Source: Lachnoclostridium sp. Marseille-P6806 (GTDB lineage Bacteria; Bacillota; Clostridia; Lachnospirales; Lachnospiraceae). Taken from it: 64,000 nt of DNA. Position 1 is the stretch's first letter. Each line of letters begins with the position of its first letter. The notes below the pieces were generated by a model, which searched no databases, was not told where the DNA came from, and was given only the letters and a program-made list of their open reading frames with translations. Position numbers and translations under genes: made by a program. Below are positions 1-7,933 of the stretch, one piece after another. The stretch lies in contig NZ_LR130575.1 in the NCBI RefSeq assembly GCF_900625025.1, forward strand, positions 310,001-374,000, read 5' to 3'.

Positions 1-1217
1 CGGATCAGGGACACCGGGTCACGGTGATCGAAAAGAATGAGAAAGCCGGGAAAAAGATTTACATTACCGGCAAGGGTCGCTGCAATCTCACCAATGACTG
101 CAGCACGGAAGATTTTTTTGATCGTGTGGTGCGGAATCCTAAATTTTTATACAGCAGTGTGTACGGCTTTGACCACGAGGCGGTGAAGCGTTTTTTTGAT
201 GAAAACGGCTGCCCTGTGAAGACGGAGCGGGGACTCCGGGTATTCCCGGCTTCCGATCACGCCTGTGATGTGACGGACGCTCTGATGCGGCATTTGAAGA
301 GAAAGCGGGTGTCCGTGCGCTTTCATACGCCGGCGCAGAATCTTGCCGTGGAGGCGGAGAACGGGGCTCGAAAGAAAATCACGGGCGTCTGCCTCGGGGA
401 CGGAAGTGTTCTCCCGGCAGACAGTGTCATTTTATGCACCGGAGGCCTGTCCTATCCCTCAACCGGTTCTACCGGCGACGGCCACCGCATGGCGGCAGAG
501 GCGGGGCACGATATTACACCATGTCTGCCCTCGCTGGTCCCGATGGAGACGGCGGAACGCTGGCCTCTTGAGCTGCAGGGGCTCTCATTGAAAAATGTCT
601 CTGTCTCTATCCGGCCTCTGGAATCGGAGGCGGAGAGCGACGGAGGGAAAAAGCGCCGCCCCGTCTATTCTGGCTTCGGTGAAATGCTCTTTACACATTT
701 CGGACTCAGCGGTCCGCTGATTCTGACCGGTTCCGCGAACTGTAACTTTTCGCAGTATCCGGGCGGCTTCCGGCTTCTGATCGATCTCAAGCCTGCGGTT
801 TCACAGGAAGAGCTTGAGAGCCGGATCCGGTCGCTTATTGAGGAGGCGCCGGAGCGTCGCTTTTCCAATGCAGTCGCCGGACTGTTCCCCCTGCGTCTCC
901 GGGATGCGGCGGTGCAGCTCTCCGGGATTTCGCCGGAAAGGGCAGCGAAGAGCATACAGGCGGGTGAGATACGGGCGTTTACCGCGCTGTTGAAGAGCAT
1001 ACCGCTCACACTCCGGGGGAACAGGGGGTTCCGCGAGGCGATTGTCACGCGGGGCGGCGTCAGTGTGCGGGAGGTCGATCCCTCCACCATGGAATCCAGA
1101 CTTGTCCGCGGGCTCTTTTTTGCCGGTGAAATTCTGGATGTCGACGCGGTGACCGGGGGCTTCAATCTGCAGATTGCATGGTCGACCGGACATCTTGCGG
1201 GAGAGAGCGTGCGGTAA
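1..1217 (+). CDS. NAD(P)/FAD-dependent oxidoreductase, HI0933/BaiN (YhiN) family, 5'-truncated
   Basis: The reading frame is open from base 3 to the stop at 1217, so the gene starts before the window. The N-terminal dinucleotide-binding glycines are missing, but the strand ending in VTVIEKNEKAGKK is present, followed by the family signature GKGRCNLTN. The C-terminus carries a GEILDVDAVTGGFNLQIAWSTG block, typical of the FAD-contacting end of this family. The family is flavin-dependent and cytosolic, and the substrate is usually unknown. A second member lies at 49337-50596. Only 37 bases separate this stop from cmk, so the two are probably co-transcribed. The internal GTG at 24 is not a credible start because coding sequence continues upstream of it. 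Confidence 0.85.
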   Translation, partial: DQGHRVTVIEKNEKAGKKIYITGKGRCNLTNDCSTEDFFDRVVRNPKFLYSSVYGFDHEAVKRFFDENGCPVKTERGLRVFPASDHACDVTDALMRHLKRKRVSVRFHTPAQNLAVEAENGARKKITGVCLGDGSVLPADSVILCTGGLSYPSTGSTGDGHRMAAEAGHDITPCLPSLVPMETAERWPLELQGLSLKNVSVSIRPLESEAESDGGKKRRPVYSGFGEMLFTHFGLSGPLILTGSANCNFSQYPGGFRLLIDLKPAVSQEELESRIRSLIEEAPERRFSNAVAGLFPLRLRDAAVQLSGISPERAAKSIQAGEIRAFTALLKSIPLTLRGNRGFREAIVTRGGVSVREVDPSTMESRLVRGLFFAGEILDVDAVTGGFNLQIAWSTGHLAGESVR

Positions 1218-1234
1218 AAAGGACGGCGCAGCGC

Positions 1235-1257
1235 CGCTTGTTTATGGAGGAAATATG
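1235..1257 (+). repeat. possible degenerate copy of the RBS-linked repeat, before cmk
   Basis: CGCTTGTTTATGGAGGAAAT followed by ATG resembles the 3' half of the repeat (CGCTTCGGCATGGAGGATT) and especially the copy at 47490. The 5' half is not recognisable, so this may be chance similarity around a good Shine-Dalgarno. Confidence 0.35.
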
Positions 1258-1938
1258 GCGTTCAGTATTGCGATTGACGGACCTGCGGGCGCGGGGAAAA
1301 GCACCATTGCAAGGCGGGTGGCGCGGCAGCTCGGCTTCATTTATGTGGATACCGGGGCGATGTACCGGGCAATGGCGGTGTTTCTTCTCCGGAGGGGAAT
1401 TTCACCGGAGAACGCGGAGGCGATCGGAAAGGCCTGCGGTGAGGCGGATATTTCCATCTGTTATCAGGATGGAGAACAGATAGTTCTTCTGAACGGGGAA
1501 AATGTCAATCCGCTGCTCCGCACGGAGCAGGCCGGCAATATGGCATCTGCCAGCAGTGTGAATCCCTCTGTCAGGGAGAAGCTCGTCGAGCTCCAGCAGA
1601 AGCTCGCTGCGAAGACGGATGTCGTCATGGACGGGCGGGATATCGGCACGGTCGTTCTTCGGGGTGCGGACTGCAAGATCTATATGACGGCCAGTGTGGA
1701 GGTGCGGGCCGCCCGGCGTGCGGCGGAGCTCCTCGCCAAGGGGGAGCCGGCGGACACCGCTGCCATCGGACGGGACATTGCCGCTCGGGATCACCGGGAC
1801 ATGACCCGGGAAACTTCTCCGCTCCGGCAGGCGGAGGATGCGGTGTATCTTGATACCTCGGATATGACGATCGAGGAGGTCTCGGATCGTATCATCGCCG
1901 TATTTCGGGAAAAGACCGGAGCCTCACAGAAAGGATAA
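1255..1938 (+). CDS. cmk: cytidylate kinase
   Basis: A 227-residue protein of normal family length that phosphorylates CMP and dCMP to the diphosphates using ATP. It begins MAFSIAIDGPAGAGKST, with the P-loop in the first 17 residues. This is followed by the YVDTGAMYRA substrate loop, the DGRDIGTVV motif and the ARDHRDMTRETSPL segment near the C-terminus. ATG 1255 is chosen because GGAGG lies at 1246-1250. An in-frame upstream extension exists inside the previous gene but has no family homology. The order cmk-ispH-rpsA is common in Clostridia. The ribosome-binding region resembles the tail of the window's dispersed repeat. Confidence 0.95.
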   Translation: MAFSIAIDGPAGAGKSTIARRVARQLGFIYVDTGAMYRAMAVFLLRRGISPENAEAIGKACGEADISICYQDGEQIVLLNGENVNPLLRTEQAGNMASASSVNPSVREKLVELQQKLAAKTDVVMDGRDIGTVVLRGADCKIYMTASVEVRAARRAAELLAKGEPADTAAIGRDIAARDHRDMTRETSPLRQAEDAVYLDTSDMTIEEVSDRIIAVFREKTGASQKG

Positions 1939-1940
1939 TA

Positions 1941-1985
1941 GCGCGTTCTTCGCTGGGGAACGCTTCGGCATGGAGGATTATTATG
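1941..1985 (+). repeat. RBS-linked intercistronic repeat, copy before ispH
   Basis: CGCTTCGGCATGGAGGATTA at 1961-1980 ends two bases before the ispH ATG and contains its Shine-Dalgarno. The 5' arm differs from the full-length copies. Here GCGTTC (1943-1948) can pair with GAACGC (1958-1963), giving a different hairpin in the same place. Confidence 0.75.
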
Positions 1986-2849
1986 AAAAAACCGCATTAT
2001 CAGGTGATCACGGCCGAGTCGGCAGGGTTCTGCTTCGGCGTGCAGAAGGCGGTGGATGCGGTCTGCAAGGAAATTGCCCGCGGAGAGAAAATTCACACCT
2101 ACGGCCCGATTATTCACAACGAAAGAGTGGTGTCCGATTTTGAAAAAAAGGGCGTCCGCGTTGTGGAAACGCCGGAGGAAATCGACGGACTCACAGGGGG
2201 AACGCTTGTGATCCGGTCGCATGGGGTTTCCAAGGAGCGTTTTGAACAGATACAGAGCAGCAGAGTGCGCTGCATCGATGCAACCTGCCCCTTTGTCAAG
2301 CGGATTCACCGTATTGTGGAGGAGGAGAGCGCAAAGGGGGCGCAGATCGTCATTATAGGAAACGCGGGACATCCGGAGGTCGAGGGAATCATGGGATGGT
2401 CCTCCACGCCGGCGGCTGTCATCGGGAAAGCGGAGGAGGCGGAAAGCTACCGCGGGGATCCGGAAAGACCAGTGTGCGTTGTTTCGCAGACGACGTTTCA
2501 GGTCGAAAAATTCAATGAACTTATTGCTATTTTGCAGAAACGACGTTACAATATGAGTATTGTCAATACCATCTGTAATGCGACGCGGGAGCGTCAGGAA
2601 GAGGCCCGCAGGATCGCGAAGATCGCAGATGTAATGATCGTTATAGGTGGGAGGACAAGTTCCAATTCTGCAAAGCTGTATGAGATTTGCAGAAAGGAAT
2701 GCCCGAACACTTTTTTCATACAGACGGTAGAAGACCTTGCTCTGGAACTGACCGGAGAGGAAAAGGTGATTGGCATTACCGCAGGGGCATCGACCCCAAA
2801 AAATATCATTGAGGAGGTTCAAAATCATGTCCGAGATGGAAAATTTTGA
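1983..2849 (+). CDS. ispH: 4-hydroxy-3-methylbut-2-enyl diphosphate reductase
   Basis: A 288-residue IspH (LytB), the last enzyme of the MEP isoprenoid pathway. It reduces HMBPP to IPP and DMAPP with a [4Fe-4S] cluster. The three expected cluster cysteines are visible: Cys17 (AGFCFGV), Cys102 (DATCPFV) and Cys198 (NTICNAT). The HGV, GHPEV and TTFQ motifs are also present. The start is fixed by GGAGG at 1972-1976 inside a repeat copy. The last 23 bases overlap rpsA, which starts at 2827 in another frame. In many Clostridia these two proteins are fused, but here they are separate and overlapping. Confidence 0.95.
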   Translation: MKKPHYQVITAESAGFCFGVQKAVDAVCKEIARGEKIHTYGPIIHNERVVSDFEKKGVRVVETPEEIDGLTGGTLVIRSHGVSKERFEQIQSSRVRCIDATCPFVKRIHRIVEEESAKGAQIVIIGNAGHPEVEGIMGWSSTPAAVIGKAEEAESYRGDPERPVCVVSQTTFQVEKFNELIAILQKRRYNMSIVNTICNATRERQEEARRIAKIADVMIVIGGRTSSNSAKLYEICRKECPNTFFIQTVEDLALELTGEEKVIGITAGASTPKNIIEEVQNHVRDGKF

Positions 2850-3975
2850 ACAGATGCTGAATGAGTCATTCAGGACAATTCGCAACGGAGAGGTCGTAGA
2901 AGGCAAGATTATCGACGTCAAGCCGGAAGAGGCCGTACTGAACATCAATTACAAGTCCGACGGTATTCTTACGCGCAGCGAATATAGCACCGACCATTCG
3001 CTTGACCTGACAACCAAGCTGAATGTCGGGGATTCTCTCGAGGTCAAGATCATCAAGGTCAATGACGGTGACGGGCAGGTTCTTCTGTCCTACCGGAGAC
3101 TGGCGGCCGACCGCGGCAACAAGCGCATCGAGGAGGCCTACAACAGCAAGGAAGTGCTCACGGCGAAAGTCGAGCAGGTGCTTTCCGGCGGCCTGAGCGT
3201 CAGCGTGGACGGCGTCCGCGTATTCATTCCGGCGTCTCTTGTTTCCGATACCTATGAGAAAGATCTCACAAAGTATCAGGATCAGGATATTCAGTTTGTG
3301 ATCACCGAGTACAATCCGCACAGACGCAGATACATCGGCGACCGCAAGCAGCTTCTGCTTGCAGAGAGAGCGGAGCTTCAGAAGAAGCTCTTTGCGACGA
3401 TTCAGCCCGGCGATGTCGTCGAGGGCACGGTCAAGAACATCACTGATTTCGGTGCGTTCGTTGATCTGGGTGGCGCCGACGGCCTGCTTCATATCTCCGA
3501 GATGAGCTGGGGCCGTGTCGAGAATCCGAAGAAGGTCTTCAAGGTCGGCGAGAAGCTGAGAGTTCTGATCAAGGATATTCAGGGCACGAAGATCGCGCTG
3601 TCCCTCAAGTTTCCCGATGAGAATCCGTGGGCGGGCGCCGCAGAGAAGTATGCGGCGGGCAATGTTGTGACCGGAAGAGTGGCGAGAATGACCGATTTCG
3701 GCGCGTTCATCGAGCTGGAGCCTGGTATCGATGCCCTGCTTCATGTCTCTCAAATCGCGAGAGAGCATATCGAGAAGCCCTCGGATGTGCTTCGCACCGG
3801 CGACGAGGTCACGGCGAAGATCGTGGAATTCAACGAGGCCGAGAACAAGATCAGCCTTTCTGTCAAAGCGCTGCTTCAGGACGAGGAGCGCCGCAGCAGA
3901 AGAAATGATATGGATGCGGATGTTGTTTCGGTCGACGTCGAGGCGGCGATTGCGGCGCAGAGCGACGAAAAATAA
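2827..3975 (+). CDS. rpsA: 30S ribosomal protein S1-like, four S1 domains
   Basis: A 382-residue protein with four S1/OB RNA-binding repeats, at about residues 16-85, 103-165, 187-257 and 272-340. The last two carry the classic VEGTVKNITDFGAFVDLG and ALLHVSQIA signatures. It probably helps ribosomes engage mRNA. Four repeats is the short Gram-positive form, against six in E. coli. The start ATG 2827 has GAGGAGG at 2812-2818 and lies inside the ispH 3' end. An internal ATG at 2836 is an alternative. The C-terminus is acidic. A strong terminator follows at 4005-4039. Confidence 0.92.
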   Translation: MSEMENFEQMLNESFRTIRNGEVVEGKIIDVKPEEAVLNINYKSDGILTRSEYSTDHSLDLTTKLNVGDSLEVKIIKVNDGDGQVLLSYRRLAADRGNKRIEEAYNSKEVLTAKVEQVLSGGLSVSVDGVRVFIPASLVSDTYEKDLTKYQDQDIQFVITEYNPHRRRYIGDRKQLLLAERAELQKKLFATIQPGDVVEGTVKNITDFGAFVDLGGADGLLHISEMSWGRVENPKKVFKVGEKLRVLIKDIQGTKIALSLKFPDENPWAGAAEKYAAGNVVTGRVARMTDFGAFIELEPGIDALLHVSQIAREHIEKPSDVLRTGDEVTAKIVEFNEAENKISLSVKALLQDEERRSRRNDMDADVVSVDVEAAIAAQSDEK

Positions 3976-4004
3976 TATTTGCACAGTCATTGATTCGTAT
4001 GTTG

Positions 4005-4039
4005 AAAAGGACCCTGCCCCTGCGGCAAGGTCCTTTTTT
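4005..4039 (+). terminator. rho-independent terminator after rpsA, possibly bidirectional
   Basis: GGACCCTGCC, a five-base loop and GGCAAGGTCC form a ten-pair stem with one mismatch, followed by TTTTTT. The left side is preceded by AAAA, so it could also serve the convergent gene at 4065-5183. Confidence 0.85.
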
Positions 4040-4064
4040 GAAGCTGTCCGGAGCTTTTGAGCCT

Positions 4065-5183
4065 TTACCGGCAGCCGTCGATGATATGACGGATGGCGTA
4101 GGCGGCATATTCGGACAGAATGCGGCGGCTTGTCTTGACCTCCGGCGTGAGCTCGAAGAAGAGGGCCGCGCTACGATAATCCTTTTTATAGAACGGCGTC
4201 CGGAAGAGATCCCATTCCGGGAGAAAAGCTCCGGTTTTCCGTGTATAGCAGTTGTCAGGCCGGGCCGGAAACCGGTGCGTCCGGTCGGCGTAGACAGCGA
4301 CGGATTTATGCAGAGCCTGATCCTGCTCCGGGAAGTAGTAGTAATCGTGATAATCGGCGTAAAAATATTTCAGCTCTCCGGAAAAGAGAGGAATCTTGAC
4401 AATTCCCTCCGTTCCGTCTCCGCCCGCCTCCGCCTTGAAAAAGCAGGCGTCCCGGGAGCCGAATACCGGTCTGGGAACGGGAGTCCGGAAACGGAAGCGC
4501 AGGATGACCTCGTCCCGGGATTCTCCGAGATAATCGGTGTACGAGGAGGCCTCCGCGCGATAGACGACCGGGATCTCCTCCGGCAGCGCATCATAGGACA
4601 GCATGGGGATCAGCCTCATAACACCGCGGAGATCCGCCTCGTTGTGTGCAAGAATCGCCTCGAGGAACTGCGGGTTTCGGTCTTTCAGCCAGCTGCTGTG
4701 CATGGCGGCAATATCCCGGCCGCTGGTGCTTTCGGTGCGCCCGGTGCCGAGAAACGCCTCGGCGGTCTGCTGCTTCCCGTCGGTCAGACCGAGAAGATTG
4801 CGGAAGCGCGCTGCAGTCCGGTAGATATCGACGGAGCGCATCGCCGTGAAAGGATCCGGCATGCCGCAGCGCAGAGCGTGCTCCCGCAGGAAAGGCAGGT
4901 CAAATTTCTGACCGTTGTAGTGGACGAGCGTCCGCCTGTCTGCTGCAAGAGAACAGAATCCGGATAGGAGCAGAGGCTCCTCCTCCGGGGAATCCGCAAA
5001 AAACTGAACCAGTTCGCCGTTTTTTCCGTCGGAATGGAAGATGATGCAGCCGATCAGAAATACGGAGTGATTCCGTGCGCTGAGACCGGTCGTCTCAATA
5101 TCGAAAATCATGAGCTCCTCCGGAGAGCTGGAGACCGGGCGCAGATCCGGAACAGAATCGATGGTCTTGCGAATGGTGCGCAT
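4065..5183 (-). CDS. ribonuclease H-like (YprB-type) exonuclease domain protein
   Basis: A 372-residue protein whose first half carries an RNase H-fold 3'-5' exonuclease domain. LMIFDIETTGL supplies the first two acidic residues, VHYNGQKFDLPFL supplies ExoII, and HNEADLRGV supplies the C-terminal acidic motif. This matches the YprB/COG3359 family, predicted to be a DEDD-type nuclease. The C-terminal 150 residues have no function I recognise. GAGGT upstream of ATG 5183 serves as Shine-Dalgarno. The gene is monocistronic, converges on rpsA and diverges from rnfC. Its substrate cannot be told from sequence. Confidence 0.75.
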   Translation of the reverse strand: MRTIRKTIDSVPDLRPVSSSPEELMIFDIETTGLSARNHSVFLIGCIIFHSDGKNGELVQFFADSPEEEPLLLSGFCSLAADRRTLVHYNGQKFDLPFLREHALRCGMPDPFTAMRSVDIYRTAARFRNLLGLTDGKQQTAEAFLGTGRTESTSGRDIAAMHSSWLKDRNPQFLEAILAHNEADLRGVMRLIPMLSYDALPEEIPVVYRAEASSYTDYLGESRDEVILRFRFRTPVPRPVFGSRDACFFKAEAGGDGTEGIVKIPLFSGELKYFYADYHDYYYFPEQDQALHKSVAVYADRTHRFPARPDNCYTRKTGAFLPEWDLFRTPFYKKDYRSAALFFELTPEVKTSRRILSEYAAYAIRHIIDGCR

Positions 5184-5343
5184 AGCTTACCTCATTTCGT
5201 GGTGTTGTTTCATTTCTTCGTGCTGTTTGTTTTGCAGCATGGTTTTATGATGCTGTGCTTACGAAATACATATTTCAATTCATTTTAACATATCCGTGAC
5301 AGAGACGGCGCGCGATATATCGGTACAAAACCGTCGGCCGGTA

Positions 5344-5352
5344 TGATACAAT
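5344..5352 (+). promoter_or_regulatory. possible extended -10 promoter for rnfC
   Basis: TGATACAAT matches an extended -10 element, with no clear -35 upstream. It is the best candidate in the 258-base divergent gap 5184-5441. The rest of that gap is AT-rich leader DNA in which I see no gene. Confidence 0.4.
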
Positions 5353-5441
5353 ATGGAGCGCGGACCGGCAGTTTTTTGCCGTGCATGCCGCAGCTTGCGC
5401 GGGGCCTGAGACAGACGGCGCCGCGGACGATGAGGACGACT

Positions 5442-6791
5442 ATGGCGATCGGAACCTTTCGCGGAGGAATTCATCCCTATGACGGCAAGGAGCTGTCCCG
5501 GCACACCAGAATCCGGACGGTGGTGCCGCACAGCGATATTGTCGTGTTTCCTCTGAAACAGCATATGGGACGGCCCGCGGTTCCGGTGGTGGCACCCGGT
5601 GATCCGGTGCTCACCGGGCAGAGGATCGCCAAGGCGGACGGCGAATTTTCGGCGGATCTTCACGCCTCCGTATCCGGGGTCGTCACGGCGATCCGGGACT
5701 TTCACGTCGCGGGGGGAGGAACGGAGCGCAGCATCATCATCCGCAACGACGGGCGCTTCAGCGAGATTCCCTATCCGGAGCCGCGCCGCTTCGAGGAGCT
5801 GACGGACGCCGTCATTATCCGCGCGGTAAAGCAGGCCGGAATTGTCGGCATGGGCGGAGCGGGACTTCCCTCCCATATCAAGCTCTCTCCCGAGCATCCG
5901 GAGCAGATCGACTATGTGATCGCCAACTGCGTGGAATGCGAGCCGTATATGACCTCCGATTACCGGCGTATGGTCGAGAATCCCGGCAAGCTCATCAACG
6001 GCCTGCGGATTGTGCTTAAGGTATTCCCGCGGGCGAGAGGGATCCTTGCGATCGACGAGCAGCTCCGGGATGTGATTCGGGAGCTCCGCAGCATTACCCG
6101 GGATGATCCGCGGATTTATGTAAAGCGGGTTCAGACCAAGTATCCGCAGGGCTCCGAGCGGCAGCTGATCTATGCGGTCACCGGGCGCACGCTGAACGGA
6201 AAAATGCTGCCCTCCGACATCGGCTGCATCGTTCATAATGTGGATACGCTGGTGGCGGTTAATCAGGCGGTCATGCTGTATGAGCCTCTCCTCACGAGAC
6301 TGATCACCGTATCGGGGGACTGCGTCGCGAAGCCGGGGAATTTCCGCGTCCGCATCGGCATGAGCTACGACGAGCTGATCGAGAGGGCGGGCGGCTTTGT
6401 GCGGGAGCCGGCGCTGATTCTGGACGGAGGAACCATGACGGGGCGGCGCATCAGAGATCTTCATGTGCCGGTCACGAAAATGAGCTCACAGATCGTGGCG
6501 CTGTCAAGAGACCGGGCAGAGGTGATGCGGGAGACCGCCTGCAGCCGCTGCGCCAGATGCGTCGAGGCCTGCCCGAATCATCTGGTCCCGATCCAGCTGC
6601 TGCGCGATGCGGAGCGTCAGAATGAGGATGCGTTCATCACGCACAACGGGCTGGAATGCTGTCAGTGCCAGAGCTGCAGCTACATCTGTCCCTCCAAGCT
6701 TCCGCTGTCCCTGCGGATCACGGAGATGAGAGAGAGCATTGTTTCCCGGCCGGAAAAGGCGGGAGATTACAGCAGGAGATTGTTCGGATGA
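5442..6791 (+). CDS. rnfC: Rnf electron transport complex subunit C
   Basis: A 449-residue RnfC, the NADH- and ferredoxin-side peripheral subunit of the ion-pumping Rnf complex. It has the N-terminal GTFRGGIHP motif, the nucleotide/flavin-binding GMGGAGLPSHIKL loop, and two ferredoxin-type CxxCxxCxxxCP clusters near the C-terminus (CSRCARCVEACP and CCQCQSCSYICP). ATG 5442 is chosen because the family starts here and TGAGGA lies just upstream. A longer open frame to 5343 lacks homology. The gene overlaps rnfD by ATGA. The other subunits (G, E, A, B) that normally follow are absent, because the operon runs into thrC. Confidence 0.9.
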   Translation: MAIGTFRGGIHPYDGKELSRHTRIRTVVPHSDIVVFPLKQHMGRPAVPVVAPGDPVLTGQRIAKADGEFSADLHASVSGVVTAIRDFHVAGGGTERSIIIRNDGRFSEIPYPEPRRFEELTDAVIIRAVKQAGIVGMGGAGLPSHIKLSPEHPEQIDYVIANCVECEPYMTSDYRRMVENPGKLINGLRIVLKVFPRARGILAIDEQLRDVIRELRSITRDDPRIYVKRVQTKYPQGSERQLIYAVTGRTLNGKMLPSDIGCIVHNVDTLVAVNQAVMLYEPLLTRLITVSGDCVAKPGNFRVRIGMSYDELIERAGGFVREPALILDGGTMTGRRIRDLHVPVTKMSSQIVALSRDRAEVMRETACSRCARCVEACPNHLVPIQLLRDAERQNEDAFITHNGLECCQCQSCSYICPSKLPLSLRITEMRESIVSRPEKAGDYSRRLFG

Positions 6792-7912
6792 CAGAGGTCA
6801 GGCCCTTTACCAAATCAGCGAATACCACGATGGGAATGATGTTCCTTGTGCTGCTGGCGCTGCTCCCGCCGGCCGGGGCGGGGATCTTTCATTACGGCGC
6901 CCGCGCGGCCCTGATCATGGGAATCTCCACGCTGACGGCGGTCCTCTGCGAGCTGCTCTGGGAGCTGCTTCTGCGCAGGCCGGTCACGGTGAATGACTAT
7001 TCCGCGGCGGTCAGCGGCCTGATTCTGGGGATGATTCTCCCCCCTTCGGTTCCTCTGTATTTTCCCGTGCTCGGAAGCGCGGCGGGAATGCTGCTTGCAA
7101 AGCTCCCGTTCGGAGGGATCGGGCGAAATCTTCTGAACCCGGCCATGACGGGAAAGCTTCTTCTACTGCTGCTGTTCCGGGATGCAATGAACGATTTTTC
7201 CGTATCCGGAGAGGAAGCGCTTACGCCGCTCAGGCAGCTTGCCGGAGGGGACGCGGTCTCTCTTTCCGATATGCTGACCGGAAATACGGCGGCGTGCATC
7301 GGCACGGGCAGCACCGCTGCCGTTCTTGTGACGGCGGCTTTTCTGCTCCTGACCGGGATCACGGATCTGATGATTCCGATGGGCAGCTTTATGAGCTTTA
7401 CGCTTCTTATGATTCTTTTCGGCAACAACGGCTGGAATCCGGTATTTCTCGCGGTGCAGTATATGGGCGGTGCATTTCTGTTCACGGTCTTTGTCATGGC
7501 GCAGGATTATTCCACCCGTCCGCTGACCAGAAAGGGCCGGTTTCTGTACGGCTGCGGCCTCGGCGCGGGGATCGCGGTCCTCCGTCTTTTCGGATATGCG
7601 GAGCAGGCGGCGGTATCCGCTCTTGCGGTGATGAATCTGACGGTTCCGTTTCTGGATGCGCACACCATGCCGCGGCCTTTCGGGATCCGGCAGAGCCCTA
7701 TGGAGACGCGGCGGATCCGGAGGCGCGACCGCCGGGCTCTGCTCAGAAAGAGGCGGGTCCGGGCGGAGCTTCCGGAGGACGATTTCGATTCCGATATTCT
7801 GGAATCCGATATCGGCGTCTCTTTTGAAGACGCGGAGGAGGTCCGGATGAAAGCGGAGGAGTCTGTCCGGGACGGCGCGGAGCAGGCGGCATGGCAGGAG
7901 AAACACGAATAG
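6788..7912 (+). CDS. rnfD: Rnf electron transport complex subunit D
   Basis: A 374-residue polytopic membrane protein. It has the hydrophobic profile of RnfD/NqrB, the motif NLLNPAMTGK and an EALTPL segment placing Thr146 where RnfD carries covalently bound FMN. The family is usually about 310-330 residues. The excess is a charged C-terminal tail of about 65 residues, with runs of Arg and then Asp/Glu, probably cytosolic. The start overlaps the rnfC stop (ATGA), indicating translational coupling. No rnfG, rnfE, rnfA or rnfB follows. Confidence 0.88.
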   Translation: MTEVRPFTKSANTTMGMMFLVLLALLPPAGAGIFHYGARAALIMGISTLTAVLCELLWELLLRRPVTVNDYSAAVSGLILGMILPPSVPLYFPVLGSAAGMLLAKLPFGGIGRNLLNPAMTGKLLLLLLFRDAMNDFSVSGEEALTPLRQLAGGDAVSLSDMLTGNTAACIGTGSTAAVLVTAAFLLLTGITDLMIPMGSFMSFTLLMILFGNNGWNPVFLAVQYMGGAFLFTVFVMAQDYSTRPLTRKGRFLYGCGLGAGIAVLRLFGYAEQAAVSALAVMNLTVPFLDAHTMPRPFGIRQSPMETRRIRRRDRRALLRKRRVRAELPEDDFDSDILESDIGVSFEDAEEVRMKAEESVRDGAEQAAWQEKHE

Positions 7913-7933
7913 CAAACGAATGTGAGGAAAGCG

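Noticed and set aside
5280-6464. A 394-residue minus-strand frame opposite rnfC
   Set aside because: It is antisense to a recognisable RnfC with intact motifs, with no ribosome-binding site and no homology.
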